Source of the DNA: an uncultured Tateyamaria sp.
GTDB taxonomy: Bacteria; Pseudomonadota; Alphaproteobacteria; Rhodobacterales; Rhodobacteraceae
Assembly (NCBI RefSeq): GCF_947488715.1
Contig: NZ_CANLAG010000002.1
Location: 669,375-733,374, forward strand
Direction: 5' to 3'
DNA length: 64,000 nt
Under the pieces are notes generated by a model. That model ran no database searches, was not told the DNA's origin, and saw nothing but the letters and a program-made list of their open reading frames with translations. The first letter of the stretch is position 1. Every line of letters begins with the position of its first letter. This document shows positions 25,697 to 35,186 of the stretch, piece after piece. The translations under genes were made by a program, and so were the position numbers.

Positions 25697-26398
25697 TCAC
25701 ACCTCCAGCCATTCCTTACGAACATCCTCGCGCGCCTTGAGATCGGCGGGCGTCCCTTCGAACACGACCCGCCCATGGCCCATGACATAGACCCGGTGGG
25801 CGATATCGAGGGCGATGGACAACTTCTGTTCCACCAGCAGCGTGGCGATGCCGCGACGCGCGATTTCCTGCAACAGTTGCGCGACCCGCTGCACCATCTG
25901 GGGTGACAGTCCTTCGGTGGGTTCGTCGATCATCACCAGATCGGGGTCGCCCATCAGCGTCCGGCACATGGTCAACATCTGCTGTTCGCCGCCGGACAAA
26001 ACGGACGCCTCGACATCCGCTCGCGCGCTCAGGTTTTCGAACATGTCGAACATGTCCTGCATCGACCAGCGGCCCGCACCGTCCTTTTGGCCGGGCTTCA
26101 AACCAAGGATTAGGTTTTGCCGCGTGGTCAGGCCGGGAAAAATGTCCCGGTTCTCAGGCACGTATCCGATGCCAAGGTTTGCAACTTCAAAGGCCTTCTT
26201 GCCCGCAATTTCCGCCCCTTTGAACCGCACAGAGCCGTGCGGGTGCACTTCGCCCATCACGGCCTTGCACGTGGTGGAGCGCCCGACGCCATTGCGCCCA
26301 AGAAGTGCGACGATCTCGCCTTCGGCGATGCGGATGTTGACCCCTTGCAGGATGTGCGATTTGCCGTAATAGGCGTGCAGGTCCGTGACATCCAACAT
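25697..26398 (-). CDS. livF: Branched-chain amino acid-type ABC transporter ATPase
   Basis: One of two ATPases of a Liv (HAAT) importer, 233 residues. Signature LSGGEQQMLTMCRTLM, Walker B LVMIDEPTEGLSP and the LivF-type tail HRVYVMGHGRVVFEGTPADL are intact. Walker A reads GRNGVGRSTT, with arginine at the place of the usual invariant lysine (about residue 39). The ATG at 26398 starts one base after the livG stop. It is the last gene of the liv cluster. Confidence 0.92.
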   Translation of the reverse strand: MLDVTDLHAYYGKSHILQGVNIRIAEGEIVALLGRNGVGRSTTCKAVMGEVHPHGSVRFKGAEIAGKKAFEVANLGIGYVPENRDIFPGLTTRQNLILGLKPGQKDGAGRWSMQDMFDMFENLSARADVEASVLSGGEQQMLTMCRTLMGDPDLVMIDEPTEGLSPQMVQRVAQLLQEIARRGIATLLVEQKLSIALDIAHRVYVMGHGRVVFEGTPADLKAREDVRKEWLEV

Positions 26399-26399
26399 C

Positions 26400-27155
26400 T
26401 CAGTGATCCTCCAGCGCGGCGCCGAGATAGGCCTCTTGCACCTTCGGATTTGCGCGCACGGCCTCGGGGGTGCCCGTGGCGATGATCTCTCCATAGACCA
26501 GCACGGATATCTGATCGGCCAAGCCAAACACGACGCCCATGTCATGTTCGACCATCACCAAGGTCTTGCCCGTGGTGACGGTGCGTATCAAATCGACGAT
26601 GTAATCCGTTTCCGAATGACTCATGCCTGCGGTTGGTTCGTCCAACATGATCACATCCGCGCCACCCGCGATGGTGATCCCAATCTCCAGAGCGCGCTGT
26701 TCGGCATAACTGAGCACGCCCGCAGGCAAATCGCGCCGCGCCGTCAGGTTGATCTGTTCGAGGATTTCCTCAGCACCCTCTGTCAGCGCGCGGCTGCGTC
26801 CGACCATGGACCAGAAGTTGTAGCGATACCCGAGCGACCACAGCAGCGAACAGCGGACGTTTTCGAACACGGTCATCTTTGGAAAAATGTTGGTGATCTG
26901 GAAACTACGCGACAGGCCCATCCGGTTGATCTCGAACGGGGCTTTGCCAGCCAGGTCCGTGCCATGCAGCGTGATTGAACCACCCGACTGGGGAAAACGG
27001 CCCGTGATCAGGTTGAACAGCGTCGACTTCCCGGCCCCATTTGGACCTATCACGGCATGACGCTCGCCTTTTCCAATTGACAGATCCACGCCACGGATGA
27101 TCTCGGTTTTGCCAAAGGACTTGCGCAAATCCGCCAGTTCAAGAGCAGGTGTCAT
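26400..27155 (-). CDS. livG: Branched-chain amino acid-type ABC transporter ATPase
   Basis: A 251-residue ATPase with Walker A GPNGAGKST (about residue 38), Q-loop SRSFQITNIFP, signature LSYAEQRALEIGITIA (the usual relaxed LivG form), Walker B VIMLDEPTAGMSHSE and H-loop VEHDM. The C-terminal QEAYLGAALEDH is typical of LivG. The ATG at 27155 overlaps the livM stop as ATGA, which excludes the upstream extension to 27230. It should heterodimerise with LivF. Confidence 0.94.
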   Translation of the reverse strand: MTPALELADLRKSFGKTEIIRGVDLSIGKGERHAVIGPNGAGKSTLFNLITGRFPQSGGSITLHGTDLAGKAPFEINRMGLSRSFQITNIFPKMTVFENVRCSLLWSLGYRYNFWSMVGRSRALTEGAEEILEQINLTARRDLPAGVLSYAEQRALEIGITIAGGADVIMLDEPTAGMSHSETDYIVDLIRTVTTGKTLVMVEHDMGVVFGLADQISVLVYGEIIATGTPEAVRANPKVQEAYLGAALEDH

Positions 27156-28450
27156 GGCTGCCCCCCGTCGGCTGTGTTCGCTTCGGACCAAGCAGCAGCA
27201 AGCGATGGCGCGGTGGCACGCGCAATCCAAAACCCAACCACGGTTGCCGCAATCGCCAGCACCCAGGGCAGGACCGTGTGACTGTCAAAGGTGGTCCAAT
27301 AGACCGTCATCTCGTGATCCCCGACCGACGCATGGCGCACATGAAAGACCATTTCGATCAGCGCGGCAGCACCAAGGCATCCCACAAAACCGGCACCCAG
27401 AGTGCGAAGATAGGGAAGCGCCAAAACCGACAGTTTGCCCAGCCGCATGGCAGGGACATGCATCATGATCAAACCGGCCAGCCCGCCAGGGAAGAACATC
27501 ACCGTGACGACAAAGACGATGCCCAGATAAAACCCCCACAATTCGGTCTGCAAGCTGAGCACCGTCTGCACAAGGGTGAACACGATTGCACCCAAAATGG
27601 GGCCAAAGAAGAACCCCACACCGCCGAGGAAGGTGACCAGTAGAATGATGCCGGACTGTGTCGTGTTCAGGTTCTCTTCGGTCAGGATCTCGTAGTTGAT
27701 CGCAAACAAGGCGCCCGCGATGCCCGCAAAGAAACCCGATGCCACAAAGGAATAAAACCGCACCCACCGCGCGGAATAACCGAGGAACTCCGCGCGCTCC
27801 GGATTGTCACGCACAGCGTTGGCCATACGACCAAGGGGCGTGCGGGAATACAGATACATGAGCGCCGCCGATAGCATCAGCCAGACCGCGATCAGATAGT
27901 AGACCTCGATCTGCTGCAGAAACTCAACGCCAAGGAACGGCAGACCGTATGTGCGATCACCTGAAATGCCTTCTTCGCCACCGAAGAAGGCCACGATGAT
28001 GACAGAACAGGCCGCGATCAATTCGCCCACGCCGAGGCTAATCATTGCAAAGACGGTGCCTGCCTTGCGTGTCGAAAATGACCCCACGATCATGGCCAGC
28101 CCCATGCCGAACAGGCCACCAAAGATGGGCAACAAAGGCAGCGGCAGTTGGGAAAAGAACGCGTCGTTGTTGATGATGTGCATGCAGGCAAACCCGCCAA
28201 CACCGGCGTAGACCGCATGGCCAAAGGACAGCATGCCGCCCTGCCCCAGCAACATGTTGTACGCGAGCGCGAAAATGATGGTGATGGCCATCTGGTTCAT
28301 GATGGTGATGGCGGAATTGGCCGTAAAGATGAACGGCAACACCAGGAGCGCCACCGCCGCGATGCACCACGGCGTGAGAGCCAGCATCATGGACCCCGCG
28401 CGCACGCCCTGAGCGGATTTAGACGCGTTTGTCGTCGATTGATCCGTCAT
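27152..28450 (-). CDS. livM: Branched-chain amino acid-type ABC transporter permease
   Basis: Channel subunit of 432 residues, about ten helices, with the LivM landmarks YNMLLGQGGMLSFGHAVYAGVGGF (an overlong stretch, cited by its core GQGGMLSFGHA) and AVRDNPERAEFLGY, the cytoplasmic coupling loop. After the usual end (GLIMMHVPAMRLG) there are about 90 extra residues with two more hydrophobic helices, making it longer than typical LivM proteins. It is joined to livH and livG by ATGA overlaps. Confidence 0.93.
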   Translation of the reverse strand: MTDQSTTNASKSAQGVRAGSMMLALTPWCIAAVALLVLPFIFTANSAITIMNQMAITIIFALAYNMLLGQGGMLSFGHAVYAGVGGFACMHIINNDAFFSQLPLPLLPIFGGLFGMGLAMIVGSFSTRKAGTVFAMISLGVGELIAACSVIIVAFFGGEEGISGDRTYGLPFLGVEFLQQIEVYYLIAVWLMLSAALMYLYSRTPLGRMANAVRDNPERAEFLGYSARWVRFYSFVASGFFAGIAGALFAINYEILTEENLNTTQSGIILLVTFLGGVGFFFGPILGAIVFTLVQTVLSLQTELWGFYLGIVFVVTVMFFPGGLAGLIMMHVPAMRLGKLSVLALPYLRTLGAGFVGCLGAAALIEMVFHVRHASVGDHEMTVYWTTFDSHTVLPWVLAIAATVVGFWIARATAPSLAAAWSEANTADGGQP

Positions 28451-29403
28451 GCGTCACGTTTCCCGAACAGGCCGTAGGGACGAAAGATCAGGATAAGAAC
28501 CATTAGGACGTATGGAAGGATATCGGCAATCTGCGGGCTGGTGATGCTCCAGAGGTCGCGCCACGGGCTGTCCCAAATTGGCTCGGGCTTGGTAAAGCCG
28601 AAGGTGGTCAGCAGGTCCTCCATCCGCAGGTTGTAGGCCTTGGAAAAGGTGGTGATCCAGCCGATGAGCAGTGAGGCGACCAACGCGCCCCAGAGGCTTC
28701 CCAACCCACCGATGACGATCGTCACGAACACGATGGACCCCAGCACAAAGGCCATGCCGGGGAAGGTCCCGAGGACAGGTCCCGCTATCACGCCAGCCAC
28801 ACCGGCCAATGCGGTGCCAACGCCAAACACACCCATGAAGATCAGCGGGACATTGTGCCCGAGCGCTTCAACGGTTTTGGGATAGGTCAGCGCGGCCTGA
28901 ATGATCATCCCCACCCGCGTCCGCGTCAGAACCCAAAGCAGACCGATAAAGATCGCCACGGAGATGAAGATCATGAAGATCTTGTAGGCCGGGATCGAGT
29001 TGCCCGCGATGGCGAAGGCGGTGAATTGCAGGATGTCGGGCCCCTCATAGGGCATCTGGTTCTTGCCCCAGATGAATTGCACCAGCTCCTCGATCAAAAG
29101 CGCAAGCCCGAAGGTGAAGATCAATTCCGGCACATGGCCGTATTGGTGTACCCGGCGCAGGCCGTATCGTTCAACCCCTGCACCCATCACGCCAACCACA
29201 AGCGGTGCAATCAAAAGGCCCATCCAGAAGCCCAGTGCGAGGCTGATCTGGAAGGCGAAATAGGCACCCAGCATATAGAAGCTGGCATGGGCAAAGTTGA
29301 GGACGCCCATCATGGAAAAGATCAGGGTCAGCCCGGCCGACAGCATGAAGAGCAACAGGCCTGTTACCAGGCCGTCAATCAGGTTGACGAGGATGAGATC
29401 CAT
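28447..29403 (-). CDS. livH: Branched-chain amino acid-type ABC transporter permease
   Basis: A 318-residue channel subunit with eight to nine helices. The family features are FSMMGVLNFAHASFYMLGAY near residue 30, and AALTYPKTVEALGHNVPLIF, the coupling loop. VIGGLGSLWGALVASLLIG is the conserved late helix pair. It follows livK by 150 bases that contain a strong hairpin, and overlaps livM. The permease pair LivH/LivM is complete in this cluster. Confidence 0.93.
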   Translation of the reverse strand: MDLILVNLIDGLVTGLLLFMLSAGLTLIFSMMGVLNFAHASFYMLGAYFAFQISLALGFWMGLLIAPLVVGVMGAGVERYGLRRVHQYGHVPELIFTFGLALLIEELVQFIWGKNQMPYEGPDILQFTAFAIAGNSIPAYKIFMIFISVAIFIGLLWVLTRTRVGMIIQAALTYPKTVEALGHNVPLIFMGVFGVGTALAGVAGVIAGPVLGTFPGMAFVLGSIVFVTIVIGGLGSLWGALVASLLIGWITTFSKAYNLRMEDLLTTFGFTKPEPIWDSPWRDLWSITSPQIADILPYVLMVLILIFRPYGLFGKRDA

Positions 29404-29513
29404 GGACGCATTCCCTAGCGTGATCCAAAGGACGCCTGACGGCGACGCGGTCGTTCAGGGGGCGTTGCCCCCGCCCTGCGGGCTCCCCCAAGGTATTTGG
29501 GGCGAAAGGAAAG

Positions 29514-29546
29514 GCACGGCCCTCTCTTGCAGTGGGAGAGCCGTGC
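29514..29546 (-). terminator. Intercistronic hairpin between livK and livH
   Basis: On the minus strand a 13-position stem with one wobble and one mismatch (GCACGGCTCTCCC opposite GAGAGGGCCGTGC) closes a 7-base loop. It is followed by the pyrimidine-rich CTTTCCTTTC rather than a clean U run. It probably ends part of the livK transcript or protects its 3' end, giving more binding protein than permease. Confidence 0.55.
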
Positions 29547-29553
29547 ACTCGGT

Positions 29554-30798
29554 TCAGGGACGCCGCATTTTGCAGCTTGTCTCTGAGTCCATGGCCGCGA
29601 GCGACACTGTGTTTTCGACTTTGATCCCGTAGCCGGAATTGTCGTAGTCGAAGGTGATACCGTCGTCGGTATGGGCGTGGATGTGCACATCCTGAATCAA
29701 CTGGTGATCGACTTCGCGCATTTTGATTGTGCCACCCCAGAGGTTCTCGTGCTCCATCCCTTCGAGCGCGTAGGCGACCTTGACGACATCCGTTGCGCTG
29801 CCTGCCTCGTCGATGGCACGGGCGAGCATTTCGATGACATTGGTGATGCGCGCCTGACTGATGTTACCATCGGGATACTTGGCCTTGAAGGCCTCGTAAT
29901 AGGCGGCGGCGCGGTCGTTGGCAGGTGGATTGATCTGCCCTTCGGCCACGAGGCGCAGCGCGCCTTCACCGGTTTCGCCAAAGGCGGCGGTGATACCGTC
30001 CGCAGCGGCATAATAGGTGAAGATTGGCCCCTGATAGCCGTTCTCAAGCACTGATTTGCCAAGGCCCAGCATGTCTGCGCCCCAATTGCCGGTAATGATA
30101 GCATCCGCCTCGGAGGCGACGATCTTGCGGCTGTAGGGGGTGAAATCCTTGACCTTGCCGATGGGGTGAAGTTCGTTGCCGACGATCTCGATGTCGGGCC
30201 GTTTTTCACCGATGAAACGTACGGCGGCGGCAGCCACCGCTTTACCGAACGAATAGTCCTGGCCGATGATGTAGACCTTTTTGATCCCGTCATCCTGAGC
30301 GATCACGTCCGTCAACGCATCCATCTTGATGTCCGCATTGGCGTCAAACCGGAAGTGCCAGAAATTGCATTTGTCGTTGGTCAGTGCCGGGTCGACGGCT
30401 GAGTAGTTCAGGAACAAAATCCGGTCTTCCGGGTTCCTCCGGTTGTGCTTTTGAATGGCTTCGGTCAGCGCGTTGGCCACGCCAGAACTGTTGCCCTGGG
30501 CGATGTAGCGGATGCCCTGGTCAATCGCGACTTGCAGTTGGATCAACGACTCCTTGGGGCTGATCTTGTTGTCGAAAGCGACGATTTCGAATGTGTCGCC
30601 GCCCAGAACACCGCCCTTTTTGTTGACCAACTCGTCGGCGGCAAATTCGTACTGGTGGAGACCATTGGTGCCGGTCCCGGCAAACGGCCCGGACAGCGGG
30701 TCGATGAAAGCGATCTTGATCGTGTCAGCGGCGGCAGCGAAGGCACTGACAGACAGAGTCAGGGCCGTGGCCAAGCCAAGCGTGATGGATGTGCGCAT
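29554..30798 (-). CDS. Branched-chain amino acid-type ABC transporter substrate-binding protein
   Basis: Periplasmic binding protein of 414 residues. The signal peptide MRTSITLGLATALTLSVSAFAAAA is followed by a type I fold (IKIAFIDPLSGPFAGTGTNG, the classic first motif). Later come KKVYIIGQDYSFGKAVAAAA and DAIITGNWGADMLGLGKSV. It ends with two cysteines spread over the domain and KMRRP. ATG 30798 has GGGAGG and the same 20-base leader as the CUT1 binding protein. The ligand may be an aromatic or branched acid rather than leucine, because CoA-pathway genes precede it. Confidence 0.92.
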   Translation of the reverse strand: MRTSITLGLATALTLSVSAFAAAADTIKIAFIDPLSGPFAGTGTNGLHQYEFAADELVNKKGGVLGGDTFEIVAFDNKISPKESLIQLQVAIDQGIRYIAQGNSSGVANALTEAIQKHNRRNPEDRILFLNYSAVDPALTNDKCNFWHFRFDANADIKMDALTDVIAQDDGIKKVYIIGQDYSFGKAVAAAAVRFIGEKRPDIEIVGNELHPIGKVKDFTPYSRKIVASEADAIITGNWGADMLGLGKSVLENGYQGPIFTYYAAADGITAAFGETGEGALRLVAEGQINPPANDRAAAYYEAFKAKYPDGNISQARITNVIEMLARAIDEAGSATDVVKVAYALEGMEHENLWGGTIKMREVDHQLIQDVHIHAHTDDGITFDYDNSGYGIKVENTVSLAAMDSETSCKMRRP

Positions 30799-30980
30799 GT
30801 GTTCCTCCCTAGAACGCGGACCGCCCCGGTGACCTCTTTTCGGGCCAGATTGAGAGGCGGGATAAGTCCAGCGTTGCACACGCACGTAATAAGTCAAGCG
30901 CCTAGGTTGAATCGGTGTCTTTCAGCGCATCCAACCGCACAACGCCTCAATCGACATAAAGTATGCCGCGTAAATATTTG

Positions 30981-32009
30981 TTATTTATCACTTTTCAAAG
31001 CCTTTAAGCCGTTGTCCGCAAACATGGGGACGAAGGCCCCCAACTGCATGGCGCGTTCAGGGTTTGATGCGTTGCCGTCTATCGCACGTTTCAGGACGCC
31101 CTGAATGATTGCACCCATACGGAAAAAACAGAACGCCACGTAAAAACCAAACCGGTCGATGCGCGCCAATCCCCGTCGGTCACAATAGGCCGCGACAAAG
31201 TCTGCGTCCGTTGGCAGTCCCAATGCGACCCTGTCCACGCCCATCAACCCGCGGCCCTGTGCGCCAGCGGGCAATTGCCACTGCATGATGACCGAGGCCA
31301 AGTCAGCATAGGGGTGGCCAATTGTGCTGAGTTCCCAATCCAGTACCGCCAGGCACCGCGTACCCTCAGGTTCAAAAATCATGTTATCGATACGGTAGTC
31401 ACCGTGCACCAGCGTGCGTTGTCCATCATCGGCAGGCATGTCCGACATGAGTCGGTCCATGAGACGATTCATCGACGGGATGTCCTGCGTTGCAGACGCG
31501 CGGTACTGTTTCGACCAGCGCGCAACCTGGCGCTCCAGATAGTGCCCCGGCGGGCCGTAGTCCGAGAGGCCAACCGCATCAATGTCCACCTCGTGCAGGG
31601 CGGCAAGAACGCGGTTCATGTCATCGATCACGGCGTGCCGGTCAGGCGCCGTGAGGCCATCCATCGTTGGTTCGTTGAAATTTCGGCCTACCACGTGATC
31701 CATCACGTAGAAATCCGATCCAATGACGTTCTGATCCTCGCACAAGACGTGCATTTTCGCGACAGGCACGTCCGTTCCAGCCAACGCCCGCTGGACGCGA
31801 AACTCGCGGTCCACTGCGTGCGCGGATTTCAACAGTTGGCCCGGAGGTTTGCGCCGCAACACATATGTCCCCGCCTGCGTTTCCAGTTTGAACGTCGGGT
31901 TGGATTGACCACCCGCAAACTTGGTGGCCGTGATGGGGGCATCAAACCCCGGCAACTTGTCCTTGAGAAATGCAGAGACTGCCTCGGTATCCAGTGTTTG
32001 TGTGTCCAT
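30981..32009 (-). CDS. ACAD10-type phosphotransferase (aminoglycoside phosphotransferase fold)
   Basis: A 342-residue kinase-like protein. It has the nucleotide-binding loop FAGGQSNPTFKLET, VLRRKPPG with the conserved lysine, the catalytic HGD in LVHGDYRIDNMIF near residue 205, and the metal-binding aspartate in AVLDWELSTIGHPYADL. Such proteins, often next to acyl-CoA dehydrogenases, phosphorylate 4-hydroxyacyl or related compounds in some organisms. One base separates it from the nitronate monooxygenase gene, so they form one operon. Confidence 0.88.
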   Translation of the reverse strand: MDTQTLDTEAVSAFLKDKLPGFDAPITATKFAGGQSNPTFKLETQAGTYVLRRKPPGQLLKSAHAVDREFRVQRALAGTDVPVAKMHVLCEDQNVIGSDFYVMDHVVGRNFNEPTMDGLTAPDRHAVIDDMNRVLAALHEVDIDAVGLSDYGPPGHYLERQVARWSKQYRASATQDIPSMNRLMDRLMSDMPADDGQRTLVHGDYRIDNMIFEPEGTRCLAVLDWELSTIGHPYADLASVIMQWQLPAGAQGRGLMGVDRVALGLPTDADFVAAYCDRRGLARIDRFGFYVAFCFFRMGAIIQGVLKRAIDGNASNPERAMQLGAFVPMFADNGLKALKSDK

Positions 32010-32010
32010 G

Positions 32011-33012
32011 TCAGCCTCCGAACTCTGCGGCCAGCCGCTTGCCTGCGCGGGTGTATTCCCCGGCGATGCGATCCACGATTGAGGCCGCAGGACCCACCGA
32101 TTTTATGGCACCAATCCCCTGACCCGAGCCCCAGATGGTTTTCCACGCTTTCGGCTTGGATGACCCGGATGAAAAGTTCATCGAACTGGCGTCGGCCTGT
32201 GGCAGGTTGTCGGGGTCCATGCCCGCCGCTTCGACAGACCCGCGCAAGTAGTTGCCCCAAACGCCTGTAAACAGTGAGGAATAAACGATGTCCTCGGCGC
32301 CGCTGTCCACGATCATGTCCTTGTAGCCTACATCGGCGTTTGCTTCGTCCGTCGCGATGAACGGCGAACCGACATAGCCGAAATCCGCCCCCATCGCACG
32401 CGCGGCCAGCAATGCCTCACCCGTTGCGATTGCGCCGGACAGGGCAAGTGGGCCGTCAAACCACTCCCGAATTTCGCGGATCAAGGCGAGGGGCGATTGC
32501 TGCCCTGCGTGCCCGCCTGCACCGGCCGCCACGGCAACCAGTCCATCCGCACCCTTGTCTATCGCCTTGCGCGCAAAGGTGTTGTTGATGACGTCATGCA
32601 GCACAACGCCGCCGCAAGAATGGGCCGCTTCGTTCACTTCGACGCGCGCACCGAGGCTGGTGATCCAGATCGGCACTTTGTGCTTTGTGCAGATTTCCAG
32701 GTCACGTTCCAACCGTGTGTTTGAGCGATGCACAATCTGGTTGACTGCAAAGGGCGCAGCAGGGTGATCGGGGTTGTCCTGATTGTGCCGGTCCAACGCT
32801 TCGCTGATCTGCGACAGCCAAGCCTCTAGCAAAGGTGGCTCGCCCTCGGCTTCACGCGCGTTGAGTGCCGGTAAGGAACCGACAATGCCTGCCTTGCACT
32901 GTGCGATCACCAATTCGGGCACCGAAATGATGAACAACGGCGCGGCGATCATCGGGATACGCAAGCCCCGCAGCGCAGGCGGCAAATGACGTTCGGCCTG
33001 TGATTCTGTCAT
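32011..33012 (-). CDS. Nitronate monooxygenase family flavoprotein
   Basis: A 333-residue FMN enzyme of the 2-nitropropane dioxygenase/nitronate monooxygenase (TIM-barrel) family. PMIAAPLFIISVPELVIAQCKAGIVGSLPA is the N-terminal FMN motif (core APLFIIS). GADGLVAVAAGAGGHAGQQSP contains the conserved glycine-rich phosphate loop and histidine, and ARAMGADFGYVGSPFIATDEA is the late barrel motif. In this context it may act as an enoyl or flavin-dependent oxidase on an acyl intermediate. The precise reaction is unknown. Confidence 0.9.
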   Translation of the reverse strand: MTESQAERHLPPALRGLRIPMIAAPLFIISVPELVIAQCKAGIVGSLPALNAREAEGEPPLLEAWLSQISEALDRHNQDNPDHPAAPFAVNQIVHRSNTRLERDLEICTKHKVPIWITSLGARVEVNEAAHSCGGVVLHDVINNTFARKAIDKGADGLVAVAAGAGGHAGQQSPLALIREIREWFDGPLALSGAIATGEALLAARAMGADFGYVGSPFIATDEANADVGYKDMIVDSGAEDIVYSSLFTGVWGNYLRGSVEAAGMDPDNLPQADASSMNFSSGSSKPKAWKTIWGSGQGIGAIKSVGPAASIVDRIAGEYTRAGKRLAAEFGG

Positions 33013-33060
33013 AAATTCCCTTGAAACTGTACGTTTTGAGCCCGACCGGAATGGCAGCCC

Positions 33061-34263
33061 TCACAAGACCTCGAACAAGCCTGCAGCGCCCATGCCGCCG
33101 CCGACGCACATCGTGCAGACAACATATCGCGCGCCCCGCCGTTTGCCTTCGATGAGGGCATGCCCAACCATACGCGCACCGGACATGCCATATGGGTGAC
33201 CAATGGAGATCGCGCCGCCGTTCACATTCAACAGATCATCGGGAATGCCCAACGTGTCCCGACAATAGAGCACCTGAACGGCAAAGGCCTCGTTCAGCTC
33301 CCAAAGGCCGATGTCATCCATACTGACCCCGTGGGCGGCCAGCAATTTCGGGACGGCAAACACGGGGCCGATGCCCATCTCGTCGGGTTCGCACCCTGTT
33401 GCCATAACGCCGACGCAACGCCCGAGCGGGGCCAGACCGCGTTTTTCCGCCAGAGACGCCTCCATCACGACGGCTGCGGATGCTCCGTCTGAAAGTTGCG
33501 ACGCGTTGCCTGCGGTGATGAACGCACCCTCTTGGACGTGGATACCATTGGCAAAGACCGGCTTGAGACTGGCGACGTTTTCATATGCGGTGCCGGGGCG
33601 GTTGCCCTCGTCCTTGTCGAGTGTGACTTCGTGTTCTGTGATGTCCTTGGTTTGCTTGTCCTGCACTTTCATCACTGTGGTCAGCGGAACGATTTCGTCG
33701 TCGAACCGGCCCGCAGCCTGTGCGTCGGCGGTCCGTGCCTGACTTTGCACCGCATAGTGATCCTGCGCCTCGCGGGTGATGCCATAGCGGGCGGCGACGG
33801 TTTCCGCAGTCTCGAGCATGGACATATAGATCTCCGGCTTATGTGCCTTGAGCCATGGGTCCGCATGCGTGCGCATCTCGGGCGTCTGCACCATGGACAC
33901 ACTCTCAACTCCGCCGCCGACGACCACGTCCATTCCGTCCTGAACGACCTGCTTTGACGCCGCAGCAATGGCCATCATGCCCGACGCGCATTGGCGGTCG
34001 AGGCTCATGCCTGCCACCGTCACCGGCAGGCCCGCGCGGATGGCGGCCTGACGGGCAACATTGCTGGCTGTGTGCCCCTGTTGCAGTGCAGCGCCCAGGA
34101 TGACGTCCTGCACTTCGCCGCCGTCCAGCCCGGCGCGGGCCACGGCGTGTTCAATCGCATGTGCGGCCAAAGTCTGCGGCGGTGTTGCATTGAATGCGCC
34201 ACGATAGGCTTTGCCGATCGGCGTGCGGGCGGTGGAAACGATGACGGCGTCACGCATGGTCAT
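33061..34263 (-). CDS. Acetyl-CoA acetyltransferase (thiolase)
   Basis: A 400-residue thiolase. The nucleophile cysteine is in [12 protein letters not shown] near residue 90, the catalytic histidine in [19 protein letters not shown] near residue 355, and the second cysteine in [18 protein letters not shown] near residue 388. It cleaves 3-ketoacyl-CoA with CoA, or condenses two acetyl-CoA. Its position after two SDRs and before the Liv importer suggests the terminal step of a beta-oxidation-like route. An alternative ATG two codons in (MRDAV) is equally possible as the start. Confidence 0.93.
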   Translation of the reverse strand: MTMRDAVIVSTARTPIGKAYRGAFNATPPQTLAAHAIEHAVARAGLDGGEVQDVILGAALQQGHTASNVARQAAIRAGLPVTVAGMSLDRQCASGMMAIAAASKQVVQDGMDVVVGGGVESVSMVQTPEMRTHADPWLKAHKPEIYMSMLETAETVAARYGITREAQDHYAVQSQARTADAQAAGRFDDEIVPLTTVMKVQDKQTKDITEHEVTLDKDEGNRPGTAYENVASLKPVFANGIHVQEGAFITAGNASQLSDGASAAVVMEASLAEKRGLAPLGRCVGVMATGCEPDEMGIGPVFAVPKLLAAHGVSMDDIGLWELNEAFAVQVLYCRDTLGIPDDLLNVNGGAISIGHPYGMSGARMVGHALIEGKRRGARYVVCTMCVGGGMGAAGLFEVL

Positions 34264-34301
34264 AATCCTTGTGGGTTAAACGAATGAAGAAGGAGCGCAG
34301 G

Positions 34302-35186
34302 CTACCAGTCAAGTGTCGTCCCCTTGGCCTGGGTTGCACGGCGCGCGTATTTGCGGGTCTGAGCAAAGGCGTTTTCGAGGTCCTCTGCCCCCTGCTCATC
34401 CACGATCTCTGACCAATGCGCTGCAACTGCTTCGGGGGTGATGTCATCGCCCAGAAACGCGCCCTGGGTTTCCCGGATCTGTGTCACGGCGAACGTCCCG
34501 GCACCGGCCGCCAGAATGGTCCGGCTGGGTGCATCCCTGCTTGCCAGATAGAGCACACCGGGCGTGATCGTCTCGGGCGTCAGAACCTCGGACGCAGCTT
34601 GGGGCAACAGCCCTTCGGTCATTGCGGTCGCGGCTGTGGGGGCCAGCGTGTTGACCCGTATGTCGTCGCGCGCGCCTTCCAGGTGCAGCACGTTCATCAG
34701 ACCGACCATTGCCGCTTTGGCCGCACCGTAGTTGGCCTGACCAAAGTTTCCATACAGACCGGAACCGGACGCAGTCAGAACGATGCGCCCATACCCCTGA
34801 TCCCGCATGACCGGCCAAACGGCGTGGCAGCATCGGGCCGTTCCCATCAAATGCACGTCTACAACCTTGGCGAAGTCCGTCATGTCCATTTTGGCAAAGG
34901 TCTTGTCGCGCAAAATGCCCGCGTTGTTGATCAACACGTCGATCCGGCCCCACCGGTCCATCACCTCAGCTGTCATATCCAAGACAGCCGCGTCATCCGA
35001 GACATCTGCGGGCACAGAAATCGCAATGCCGCCAAGTGCGTTGATCTCGGCCACTACAGCGCCCGCAGGCGCCAAATCGCTGACGACCACTTTCGCGCCC
35101 CGTGCTGCAAACCCAAGCGCATGCGACCGTCCGAGGCCCGCACCGGCACCGGTGACAATCACCACCTGATCGTCAAAGCGTATCAT
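34302..35186 (-). CDS. SDR oxidoreductase, 3-hydroxyacyl-CoA dehydrogenase type
   Basis: A 294-residue SDR with TGAGAGLGRSHALGFAARGA cofactor motif, NNAGILRDKTF, catalytic serine in LTASGSGLYGNFGQ and YGAAKAAMVG. The sequence NNAGILRD and the extended C-terminus (TPEAVAAHWSEIVDEQGAEDL) resemble the (3R)-hydroxyacyl-CoA dehydrogenase unit of the peroxisomal multifunctional enzyme type 2. The ATG at 35186 overlaps the upstream SDR stop as ATGA. The longer frame to 35303 is a shadow. It probably oxidises a 3-hydroxyacyl-CoA. Confidence 0.88.
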   Translation of the reverse strand: MIRFDDQVVIVTGAGAGLGRSHALGFAARGAKVVVSDLAPAGAVVAEINALGGIAISVPADVSDDAAVLDMTAEVMDRWGRIDVLINNAGILRDKTFAKMDMTDFAKVVDVHLMGTARCCHAVWPVMRDQGYGRIVLTASGSGLYGNFGQANYGAAKAAMVGLMNVLHLEGARDDIRVNTLAPTAATAMTEGLLPQAASEVLTPETITPGVLYLASRDAPSRTILAAGAGTFAVTQIRETQGAFLGDDITPEAVAAHWSEIVDEQGAEDLENAFAQTRKYARRATQAKGTTLDW

